Positions 1 through 5,125 of a DNA stretch of 6,136 nucleotides are shown piece by piece. The notes under the pieces are model-generated. The model did no database searches, had not been told where the DNA came from, and was given only the letters and a program-made list of their open reading frames with translations. Position 1 is the stretch's first letter; every line of letters starts with the position of its first letter. The stretch covers positions 1 through 6,136 of the forward strand of contig JAUIKJ010000188.1 in NCBI GenBank assembly GCA_030430835.1, read 5' to 3'. Both the position numbers and the translations under genes were made by a program. This DNA comes from Candidatus Hydrogenedentota bacterium (GTDB lineage: Bacteria > Hydrogenedentota > Hydrogenedentia > Hydrogenedentales > JAEUWI01).

Positions 1-1353
1 GCCGTGCCGCGCTACTTCGGCCCAATCTACAGCCACCGCACCGGAGTCCACGCGGATCGCGGGTTCGAGCGTGATATCGATATCGCCTTCGCAGGCAACC
101 TGAACCACGCGGTGCACGCACGGCGTGGGCACCTGCTCGAAAAAGTCGCCTCGCTCTCCGACCGCTATCGCGTGGTGATTGCGTCGGAGTTGGACGACAC
201 GGCCTACACGGAACTGCTGAGCCGATCGCGCATTGCCTTCAACACGAGCCTCCGTCGCGAGATGAATCTGCGCTGCTTCGAGGCCCTGGCCTGTGGCGCG
301 CTGCTCTTTCTCGAGGAAGACAATCTCGAGGTGCGGGATTTGCTCGACACCGAAGAGGACTGCGTTCTCTACAATGAAGACAACCTGTTGGCGACCCTGG
401 AACATTTTCTGGCGCGTCCCCACGAATTGAACCACCGTGCAAAGCATGCGCATGCCAAGGCCCGCCAACTTGCCGGCGAGGCCCGCCTCGATGAATTGCT
501 CGAACTCTGGGGCGAGGCCGCCGGGCAATTTCGGAATTTTCAGGATTGGCCCCGTCCACAGCGCGCCCTGGCCGACGTGCTGTTCTACGCATCGGCGCCG
601 GACCCCGCGCACCGGGCCTACGCCCGGGCCCGGCTGGACGATGCCGTGCAACACTATCCGGACGATCTGGAACTTCAAACCGCTGTGGCGATCGCGGATC
701 TCGAGGAACTCGGCGATGCCACGCCGGAAGCGCGCAAGGCGGCCCTCCCCGGCGTGCTGCACGGCCTGCAGCGTTGCGCCGAGCAGGCGCCGGACGCCGT
801 GCCGCTCTGGCTGAATCTGGCCCACGTGGCGCGCTGCGCGAATGCGCCGCTACCCGAGCGCCGCTTCCTGGAGTTGGCGCTGGAAGCGGGCAGCATCGAA
901 GGTGGCGCCCTACTCATCGGCGACCGCAGCGATGTCTATTATGCGCGTTGGCGAGAATCGCTGGCCTTCAACACGGCGCATGTCGACCTCTTGCATGCCG
1001 CCGCCGCGAACCGCTTGGCGGAATTGGCCCTTGCGGCGGGCGAAACCGATGTGGCACGGGACTACGCCGTGCAGAGTGAGGACCTGTTGCCCGGCATCGC
1101 CGCGCCGTACCGTGTGATGGCCGCCGTCGCGGATCCCCCAACCGCCGTGGCGCTGCTGGAGGAAAGCCTTCCCTTCACCGCATTCGACGCGGATCATCGT
1201 CTCGCGCTGATAGACGCACTCGAAGCCACAGGACATGTTGAAGAAGCGGCCGACCTCGCGCTGGAGTCCCAGCACATCTTCGAAGCGTGGCCCGCGGCCG
1301 CCGCGGCCGCGGCAAAGTTTGCCGCGCGCAGCGAAGCCGTTTCACACGCCTAG
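1..1353 (+). CDS. Glycosyltransferase, CgeB/Glyco_trans_1_2-like, with C-terminal TPR-like region (5' partial)
   Basis: Likely transfers a sugar from a nucleotide-sugar donor to a cell-surface or protein acceptor in the cytoplasm; the acceptor is unknown. The reading frame is open to the first base of the window, and the visible sequence starts in the middle of a GT-B fold, so the N-terminal half probably lies upstream. The GTG at position 4 is not a convincing start. Residues about 20-145 look like the C-terminal GT-B domain of CgeB-like glycosyltransferases: a strand 'DIDIAFAGNL', then 'RSRIAFNTSLRREMNLRCFE' and 'ALACGALLFLEE', a region that in this family shapes the donor pocket. Residues about 180-440 are alanine- and leucine-rich paired helices resembling TPR or other solenoid repeats, probably a protein-interaction tail. 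The C-terminus carries an alanine run encoded by GCC/GCG repeats near 1294-1312. The stop TAG lies 12 bases before a promoter-like -10 element. The fold call is fairly safe; substrate is unknown. Confidence 0.8.
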   Translation, partial: AVPRYFGPIYSHRTGVHADRGFERDIDIAFAGNLNHAVHARRGHLLEKVASLSDRYRVVIASELDDTAYTELLSRSRIAFNTSLRREMNLRCFEALACGALLFLEEDNLEVRDLLDTEEDCVLYNEDNLLATLEHFLARPHELNHRAKHAHAKARQLAGEARLDELLELWGEAAGQFRNFQDWPRPQRALADVLFYASAPDPAHRAYARARLDDAVQHYPDDLELQTAVAIADLEELGDATPEARKAALPGVLHGLQRCAEQAPDAVPLWLNLAHVARCANAPLPERRFLELALEAGSIEGGALLIGDRSDVYYARWRESLAFNTAHVDLLHAAAANRLAELALAAGETDVARDYAVQSEDLLPGIAAPYRVMAAVADPPTAVALLEESLPFTAFDADHRLALIDALEATGHVEEAADLALESQHIFEAWPAAAAAAAKFAARSEAVSHA

Positions 1354-1371
1354 CAGAAATTGTGGTATACT
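1341..1371 (+). promoter_or_regulatory. Putative sigma-70-type promoter with extended -10
   Basis: TATACT at 1366-1371 is preceded by TG one base upstream (TGG-TATACT), an extended -10. TTCACA at 1341-1346 matches the -35 consensus at five of six positions, with a longish 19-base spacer that the extended -10 could compensate for. It overlaps the end of the glycosyltransferase gene and would start transcription near 1378, giving the downstream HAD gene a leader of about 210 nt. Prediction by motif only. Confidence 0.4.
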
Positions 1372-1380
1372 CTTAACAGC

Positions 1381-1456
1381 AGCGGGCGTGGCAACACGCC
1401 GCTCCCCCCCTGAGAGGCCGCAACGCTGCGGCAAGCGAATCAGCAGCCAAGGCTGC
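1381..1456 (+). promoter_or_regulatory. Structured 5' leader with three successive stem-loops
   Basis: Three hairpins can be drawn in 76 bases. The first pairs 1381-1390 with 1395-1403 (nine base pairs, one bulged G) and closes on a GCAA tetraloop of the GNRA class. The second pairs GCCGCA 1417-1422 with TGCGGC 1427-1432. The third pairs GCAGC 1443-1447 with GCTGC 1452-1456 around CAAG. The block sits just after the predicted transcription start and about 135 bases before the HAD start codon. It matches no riboswitch consensus that I recognise, and no uridine tract follows any of the hairpins. It could be a regulatory leader, an mRNA-stabilising structure or chance pairing in GC-rich DNA. Confidence 0.35.
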
Positions 1457-1591
1457 CCGCGTCCTAATACCGCGCACATTCGCACCGGTTACACTTGCCT
1501 TCCAGGCGCTTGCGTTTCGTCACAATCCCCACGACGGATACCGGCAGAACAAACACAACATGGGCCGAATGTGCCCGCTAGGAGCAGTACC

Positions 1592-2380
1592 ATGAAACAT
1601 GGATTCCTCATAGACATGGATGGCGTCATCTACCGCGGAAGCGAAGAGATTCCCGGCGCCATCGAGTTCGTCAACACCTTGTTGGCGAACGGAATCCCCT
1701 TTCTCTTTCTCACCAACAACAGCCAGCGCACGCGGCGCGACATCGTCACCAAGCTGCGGCGCATGGGCTTCGACGTGGAAGATCGTCACGTCTACACCTG
1801 TGCCATGGCCACGGCACGCTTTCTCGCCGCGCAAAAACCGGATGGTACGGCATTCGTTATCGGCGAGGGTGGCCTCCTGAACGCCCTGCACAACCACGGC
1901 TACGCCATCGTCGATCACGACCCGGACTACGTGGTCGTCGGCGAGGGGCGCACCCTCAGCATGGAAATGATCGAGCAGGCCGTGAACATGATTGTCAACG
2001 GCGCGAAGCTCATCGCCACCAACCTCGATCCAAGCTGCCCCACCCGCCACGGCACCCGGCCCGGATGCGGCGCGACGGTCGCGATGCTGGAAGTGGCCAC
2101 CGGCGTTGAAGCCTTCAGTGTCGGCAAGCCCAGCCCCATCATGATGCGCGACGCCCGCAAGGAACTCGGCCTCACCGCCGCGCAGACCACCATGATCGGC
2201 GACACCATGACCACCGAGATCCTCGGCGGCATGCAGATGGGCTACCGCACCGTACTCGTCCTCTCCGGCGGCACCCGCCAGGAAGACATCGCGCGCTACG
2301 GCTACCAGCCCGACCTCGTCGTCAACTCCATCGCCGACCTCTGCACCCCGGACTTCACGCAGACGCACCAGGCGGCGTAA
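1592..2380 (+). CDS. HAD-IIA family hydrolase, NagD-like sugar-phosphate phosphatase
   Basis: A 262-residue protein, close to the roughly 250 residues usual for NagD-like phosphatases, which hydrolyse phosphate monoesters such as nucleotide or sugar phosphates in the cytoplasm. HAD motif I is 'DMDGVIYRG', with nucleophile D8 and acid/base D10. Motif II is 'FLTNNSQRTRRD' (T41, N42, N43). The C2-type cap lies in the middle and includes 'IATNLDPSCPT' near 141-151. Motif III is 'GKPSP' with K179, and motif IV is 'MIGDTMTTEILGG' at 201-213. In motif IV the second acidic residue is E209, where the family normally has Asp. The ATG at 1592 was chosen because AGGAG (1580-1584) precedes it by seven bases and homology starts immediately. 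The open frame extends upstream to 1235 without family similarity. The gene appears monocistronic, with its own leader and terminator. Family assignment is strong; substrate is not determinable. Confidence 0.92.
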   Translation: MKHGFLIDMDGVIYRGSEEIPGAIEFVNTLLANGIPFLFLTNNSQRTRRDIVTKLRRMGFDVEDRHVYTCAMATARFLAAQKPDGTAFVIGEGGLLNALHNHGYAIVDHDPDYVVVGEGRTLSMEMIEQAVNMIVNGAKLIATNLDPSCPTRHGTRPGCGATVAMLEVATGVEAFSVGKPSPIMMRDARKELGLTAAQTTMIGDTMTTEILGGMQMGYRTVLVLSGGTRQEDIARYGYQPDLVVNSIADLCTPDFTQTHQAA

Positions 2381-2397
2381 GAACGCCCTAGACCCCT

Positions 2398-2440
2398 CCC
2401 GGCCACAACGCTCGTCGTGTTGTGGCCGGGATTTCTTTTA
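2398..2440 (+). terminator. Intrinsic terminator of the HAD hydrolase gene
   Basis: A perfect 12-bp stem (2398-2409 with 2419-2430; GGCCACAAC against GTTGTGGCC plus three more G-C pairs) closes on a nine-base loop and is followed by the T-rich run ATTTCTTTTA. It begins 18 bases after the HAD stop codon. The opposite side has no T-tract in the minus-strand sense, so it acts for the plus strand only. Confidence 0.9.
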
Positions 2441-2528
2441 TAGGCGTTTCGACATTGGAAGCATCCGCAATCCACGTTCCGGTATTGCCGCAAGTCATGC
2501 CACCGCACCAAAGCTACACGCGCAAGAC

Positions 2529-2712
2529 CAAGGCCTGTCATGCTCGCGAACGCGGGCATCCACACGCGCGGCGTATGGCTTTGCGCACTCCTCTTCACGA
2601 GAATCGCGGGAGCAACGCCCTTGGCCGGGAAGTACGCGCACGCCGTTTTTCATGTATCCAAAGTCGACGAGCACGCTCGTGGATGCCCGCGTTCGCGAGC
2701 ATGACGACCTTG
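2529..2712. repeat. REP-like inverted repeat element (two 26-nt arms)
   Basis: Positions 2537-2562 and 2680-2705 are perfect reverse complements over 26 bases, each containing GCTCGCGAACGCGGGCATCC or its complement. Similarity continues outward to CAAGG at 2529-2533 and CCTTG at 2708-2712, with one base of slip. The 117 bases between the arms show only weak further complementarity. The arm sequence is of the type found dispersed in many bacterial genomes, whose chance translation gives 'WMPAFASMT'. Two inverted REP copies around a spacer are the usual form of a REP doublet or REPIN, thought to be moved by RAYT-type transposases acting in trans. No transposase is encoded here. Confidence 0.7.
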
Positions 2713-2811
2713 CTGCCTTCGCTCCCTTTTCTCCGATTTCTCTATCACGCCCAAATAAGCAGCGCCGCCCGGGATATTCCCCGGACGACGCCACACAGGA
2801 GGAGGACACGC

Positions 2812-2833
2812 GACCGGTGTTCGGGCACCGGCC
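2812..2833 (-). terminator. Hairpin after the psp operon, possible weak terminator
   Basis: CCGGTG (2814-2819) and CACCGG (2826-2831) pair around a six-base loop, and two further pairs including one G-U extend the stem on the minus-strand RNA. It starts 17 bases beyond the stop codon of the last psp-operon gene, where a terminator or 3'-end stabiliser is expected. There is no uridine tract after it in the minus direction, so intrinsic termination is doubtful. Confidence 0.35.
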
Positions 2834-2849
2834 ACGGTATGAATCGCGG

Positions 2850-3083
2850 TCAATACAGGGCGCGGACCATGAGCATCAGCCCCAGGATACACAGGGGTAT
2901 ACCCACGATTGCCCCGATGACGGTTGAGGTCAGGAACACACCCAACACCAGCAGGACAAACCCAATGCCCAGTCCGAGCGCGATGCCGATGAGATTCACG
3001 ACGAAGGTCACAATCTTCCAGATCAGCACAAAGGGCCACAGCAGAATCGGCGCGCGTCGTCTTGGTGCTGCGTAGCTCATCAT
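2850..3083 (-). CDS. Small hydrophobic membrane protein at the end of the psp operon, function unknown
   Basis: A 77-residue protein that I do not recognise. After a short basic N-terminus (three arginines at 8-10), nearly the whole chain is hydrophobic. Segments at about 13-33, 34-54 and 57-73 could form two or three membrane passes, with a glycine-rich stretch 'LIGIALGLGIGF' at 31-42 suited to close helix packing. There is no soluble domain or cysteine pair. Two adjacent ATG codons (3083 and 3080) compete: AGGA at 3087-3090 is only three bases from the first and six from the second, so the second may be the real start. It lies 49 bases after the second pspC gene, and the gap contains the 12-base palindrome CGGCGCGCGCCG. 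By position it is probably co-transcribed with the psp genes and may be a membrane partner of them. It is not recognisably similar to E. coli PspD. Confidence 0.7.
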   Translation of the reverse strand: MMSYAAPRRRAPILLWPFVLIWKIVTFVVNLIGIALGLGIGFVLLVLGVFLTSTVIGAIVGIPLCILGLMLMVRALY

Positions 3084-3132
3084 ATTTCCTCGTTGTCGTT
3101 AAGACGCGCGGCGCGCGCCGAAGGTTCAATGC

Positions 3133-3579
3133 TTATTTGTCTTCGCCGAAGCGGCGATCCCAGTCGTATTCCTTGTCCGTCACAATGGCCTCCATCCGCT
3201 GGATGCGCCGGTCGAGGTTGTCGAAGGTGCGCTTGAGGCGGTGCAAGGCCATGCTGCGCGAGGTCGTGTAGGAGTTGTAAAACTCCGCGTCTTCCTCGGT
3301 CTCCAGGGGAACCGCCGGCGCGGGCTTCATCAGCAGCGCCGCCACGATATAGGCGATCACCATAGGCCAGAACCACGTAAAGAGCGTCGCAAGTATGGTG
3401 ACAACGCGCACCCCGAAGGGATTCACCCCCAGGTAATCCGCAACGCCGCCGCACACGCCGAACACCCAGCCCTTACGTGCCCGGTAGGGGCCGCTCTCTC
3501 GGCGGAAGTTCCGATCATAGGCCGGTCGTCCGCCGTCCTGCCCACGTTCAGCATGGATGTCTATTCGAATGCGGCTCAT
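3133..3579 (-). CDS. pspC: PspC domain protein (second copy)
   Basis: PspC is an inner-membrane component of the phage-shock system that senses envelope stress with PspB and recruits PspA. This 148-residue protein has a polar N-terminal extension (1-33), then the PspC core: 'YRARKGWVFGVCGGVADYLGVN' matches the conserved motif around GVCxGxAxxxxV, followed by a hydrophobic block at about 58-85 holding one or two membrane passes. The tail at 97-148 contains 'DAEFYNSY' and ends 'RRIQRMEAIVTDKEYDWDRRF'. It corresponds to the C-terminal 'MERYVTSDTF' helix of E. coli PspC and is nearly the same as in the other PspC of this window. The ATG overlaps the stop of the upstream pspB-like gene in an ATGA junction, and AAGGAG (3588-3593) precedes it by eight bases, so the two are probably translationally coupled. 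Compared with the first copy, the TM block is more aromatic (TWFWPM) and the N-terminus differs. Confidence 0.9.
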   Translation of the reverse strand: MSRIRIDIHAERGQDGGRPAYDRNFRRESGPYRARKGWVFGVCGGVADYLGVNPFGVRVVTILATLFTWFWPMVIAYIVAALLMKPAPAVPLETEEDAEFYNSYTTSRSMALHRLKRTFDNLDRRIQRMEAIVTDKEYDWDRRFGEDK

Positions 3580-3827
3580 GAGCGGCGCTCCTTCTCGCGC
3601 TCACGTTCGAGCAGCAAGGTCTCCAGCGATTCCACCCGGGATTCCATCTTCATGAAGCCCTGGTAGAGTTCCTGAATGATGCGGGACTCATCTTCGATCT
3701 CCGGGCCGGTGTGCTTTCGGCCCCCCCGGCCGAAGACGTTCACAAACACCCATCCAATAATGGCCATCATTACCAATATCGATCCGAACACGGTGGCTAC
3801 AATCATGACTATGGCCCACGAATCCAT
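3576..3827 (-). CDS. PspB-like membrane protein (third PspB-like domain in the operon)
   Basis: An 83-residue protein with the architecture of PspB: one N-terminal transmembrane helix (about 4-32) and a short cytoplasmic amphipathic helix. The helix at 46-73, 'DESRIIQEL' followed by 'MESRVESLETLLLE', corresponds to the 'RMRERIQALESILD' region of E. coli PspB. The end is highly charged (EREREKERRS). PspB works with PspC to detect membrane stress and bind PspA. The start at 3827 has a GAGGGAGAG purine-rich site just upstream. Its stop overlaps the start of the following pspC by four bases. It follows the first pspC gene after a 55-base gap containing the palindrome CGCTGTACAGCG. The resemblance rests on length, topology and the C-terminal motif, so the family call is good but not certain. 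Confidence 0.78.
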   Translation of the reverse strand: MDSWAIVMIVATVFGSILVMMAIIGWVFVNVFGRGGRKHTGPEIEDESRIIQELYQGFMKMESRVESLETLLLEREREKERRS

Positions 3828-3862
3828 TTCCGCTCTCCCTCAATTTCCGGTTTCACCGCCAC

Positions 3863-3874
3863 CGCTGTACAGCG
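3863..3874. promoter_or_regulatory. 12-bp perfect palindrome between the two pspBC modules
   Basis: CGCTGTACAGCG is its own reverse complement and lies in the 55-base gap between the first pspC stop (3883) and the next pspB-like start (3827). It could be an operator half-site pair or a small hairpin setting expression of the second module. No clear promoter hexamers were seen beside it, so its role is unproven. Confidence 0.25.
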
Positions 3875-3882
3875 AACTCAGC

Positions 3883-4305
3883 CTAACACTCGTTCATGCG
3901 CCGGTCCCAGTCGTAGTCCTTGCCGGTGACGATGCTCTCCATCCGCTGAATCCGGCGGTCGAGGCTGTCATAGGTGCGCTTGATGCGGCTGACCGCCATG
4001 CGCCGTGAACCGGCGTAGGAATTGTAGAACTCCGCATCGTCCACACTTTCAAAGGGCACCACCGGCGCCGGCTTCAGCAGCAGCGCCGCCACCAGATAGG
4101 CCGCGCCTACCGGCCAGAAGCCGGTGAACACAAAGGCCACGAACACAATAACCCGGGTCCAGAAGGTGGACACGTCGAGCCGCTGGGCGATACCTGCGCA
4201 CACCCCGAAGAGCATGCCGTGGCGCGCGCGGTAGAAGCCTGCGGGGCAGGGTTTGCCGTCGTGGCGGCGTGCATCGCGTGAGCAGTTGTGGTGTCTCTTG
4301 TGCAT
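3883..4305 (-). CDS. pspC: PspC domain protein (first copy)
   Basis: An envelope-stress sensor of the phage-shock system in the cytoplasmic membrane. It has 140 residues, longer than the 119 of E. coli PspC. The N-terminal 20 residues are rich in His, Arg and Cys ('HKRHHNCSRDARRHDGKPC'), an unusual cluster that might bind metal. The PspC core follows: 'YRARHGMLFGVCAGIAQRLDV' at 25-45, then hydrophobic segments at about 50-78. The tail 'DDAEFYNSY' and 'RRIQRMESIVTGKDYDWDRR' matches the second copy closely. The ATG at 4305 was chosen over one eight codons upstream (4329) because AGGAG at 4314-4318 sits eight bases before it, inside what would be the longer N-terminus. It follows the 90-aa-class pspB-like gene by 32 bases and is the fourth gene of the operon. 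Confidence 0.9.
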   Translation of the reverse strand: MHKRHHNCSRDARRHDGKPCPAGFYRARHGMLFGVCAGIAQRLDVSTFWTRVIVFVAFVFTGFWPVGAAYLVAALLLKPAPVVPFESVDDAEFYNSYAGSRRMAVSRIKRTYDSLDRRIQRMESIVTGKDYDWDRRMNEC

Positions 4306-4337
4306 CGTCTTATCTCCTCTCGGCGCCATGCGCCGCG

Positions 4338-4595
4338 TTATCGAATGACAAATTCGGACTCTTGTTGTACTTCGTCGTAGGTCTTCGCCGGACGTTCAAT
4401 CCGGTCCGCGAGCAAGGTCTCCAGCGCATCGATGCGCTGTTCCATCCGGTTCAGACCCCGGTTCACTTCCTGGATGATCCGGCCCTCGTCCTCGGTATAG
4501 CTGGAGTCCTGTTTCTCGACCCCCAACTTCGCCATGCGGTAGACGCCGTACATGATGATCCCGATCAGGGCCAGCGTAAAGGTAAATGGATCCAT
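4338..4595 (-). CDS. PspB-like membrane protein
   Basis: An 85-residue protein with a single N-terminal membrane helix (about 5-25) and a cytoplasmic helix. Residues 36-62, 'DEGRIIQEVNRGLNRMEQ' then 'RIDALETLLA', are very similar to the same region of the other PspB-like protein (3827-3576) and resemble the 'ERIQALESIL' end of E. coli PspB. A polar tail of about 20 residues extends beyond the PspB length. ATG 4595 is preferred to a TTG five codons earlier: GAGGAAG (4600-4606) precedes it at a normal distance and overlaps the stop of the upstream gene. The close packing implies co-translation with that gene, and a pspC gene follows, reproducing the classical pspB-pspC order. Confidence 0.78.
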   Translation of the reverse strand: MDPFTFTLALIGIIMYGVYRMAKLGVEKQDSSYTEDEGRIIQEVNRGLNRMEQRIDALETLLADRIERPAKTYDEVQQESEFVIR

Positions 4596-4606
4596 CGTTC
4601 TTCCTC

Positions 4607-5065
4607 TCAAGTCGTGTTGCGGCCGGGGCCGATCATCAGGGTTTCCAGGGACTCAATCCGTTCTTCCATGCGCAGCGCCAGGTGATGCAACTCCTGCATC
4701 GTCTCACTCTCTCGCGCTGCGTCTGGCTCGCGTTTCCGCGTGTGCCGATATATGCCGAGCATTGCCGCCAACATCGCCACCGTTAACATCACGCACATCG
4801 CCAGCGCTACCACCAGGATCCACTCGCCGGGACTCATGCCGAAGGCGTCGAATGCGTTGTTGTACTGCAATACCGCGATCTGCGGGTCACTCGACAGGCG
4901 CGCCTCGAACACGTTGTCCACGCCGCTCACCGTCGTCGACACCCGCGAGTTCAACAGATTTGGTACGGCGATGGCCGCCACGGTACCCAGGGCGGCCGTC
5001 GCAATCGCGCCGAGCACCACCAGCACCGTCAGCAACACCATGAACTTTCCGAGGCATCCCCACAT
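4607..5065 (-). CDS. Two-TM protein with pilin-like N-terminal segment and PspB-like C-terminal domain
   Basis: This 152-residue protein matches no family I can name as a whole. Residues about 8-34 are a hydrophobic helix leading into 'VAAIAVPNLLNSRV' (29-42), which closely resembles the end of the type IV pilin/pseudopilin helix ('AAIAIPNLLNAR'). The G-F-T-L-I-E prepilin peptidase site is absent, so it is probably not processed as a pilin. A linker of about 40 residues follows. From M77 ('MSPGEWILVV') the rest looks like a PspB-length unit: a second TM helix at 82-105, a basic patch 'RHTRKR', then 'ETMQELHHLALRMEERIESL' and 'ETLM', the same helix as in the two separate PspB-like proteins. 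The start at 5065 has GGGAG (5073-5077) seven bases upstream. The internal M77 has no good ribosome binding site. It directly follows pspA, suggesting a sensor or adaptor for PspA. Confidence 0.75.
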   Translation of the reverse strand: MWGCLGKFMVLLTVLVVLGAIATAALGTVAAIAVPNLLNSRVSTTVSGVDNVFEARLSSDPQIAVLQYNNAFDAFGMSPGEWILVVALAMCVMLTVAMLAAMLGIYRHTRKREPDAARESETMQELHHLALRMEERIESLETLMIGPGRNTT

Positions 5066-5088
5066 GACTTCGCTCCCGTTGCGCGGCG

Positions 5089-5118
5089 TCCGGGCGGCGC
5101 TGGCGCACGCCGCCCGGG
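5089..5118 (-). promoter_or_regulatory. Strong GC hairpin between pspA and the next gene
   Basis: CCGGGCGGCG at 5090-5099 is perfectly complementary to CGCCGCCCGG at 5108-5117, with an eight-base loop. It lies in the 60-base gap between the pspA stop (5126) and the next start (5065), just upstream of that gene's ribosome binding site. No uridine tract follows in the minus direction. Such a structure could stabilise the pspA end of the transcript, or attenuate read-through so that PspA is made in excess over the membrane proteins. The role is inferred from position. Confidence 0.5.
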
Positions 5119-5125
5119 TACGCCG

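Larger units (their letters stand above)
2441..2849. other. Intergenic region between convergent transcription units, no gene recognised
   Basis: This 409-base stretch separates the HAD terminator from the end of the minus-strand psp operon. Open frames cross it on both strands, but none has a family resemblance, a good ribosome binding site or consistent third-position bias. Several of their translations contain the peptide strings that REP-like repeats give when translated, such as 'MPAFASMT' and 'CHARERGHP'. What it holds is the inverted repeat element at 2529-2712 and two short GC-rich hairpins near 2769-2784 and 2812-2833. Confidence 0.6.

Noticed and set aside
1417..1456. Possible mini-ykkC (guanidine-II) double hairpin
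   Set aside because: The motif needs two hairpins with ACGR loops. The loops here are ACGC and CAAG.
1404..1460. Possible TPP riboswitch because of CCTGAGA near 1409-1415
   Set aside because: The second conserved thi-box part (GAACCTGATC-type, followed by its RYCGG arm) is absent, and the downstream gene is not a thiamin gene.
1235..1591. Upstream in-frame extension of the HAD protein
   Set aside because: It overlaps the glycosyltransferase gene, crosses the promoter and stem-loops, and shows no family similarity. ATG 1592 has an AGGAG at seven bases and begins right at motif I.
1520..2368. A 282-codon open frame on the minus strand opposite the HAD gene
   Set aside because: It is the antisense shadow of a gene with clear HAD motifs, has no family resemblance and no fitting ribosome binding site.
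2529..2712. CRISPR-like repeat pair
   Set aside because: There are only two copies, in inverted orientation, with a 117-base spacer; this fits a REP doublet and not a direct-repeat array.
2769..2784. Short hairpin CCGGG...CCCGG
   Set aside because: Only five base pairs with no T-tract in either direction; expected by chance in GC-rich DNA.
2422..3129. Several overlapping open frames on both strands across the intergenic region
   Set aside because: Their translations contain REP-derived strings, they contradict each other and the psp-operon 3' end, and none has a domain or good start signal.
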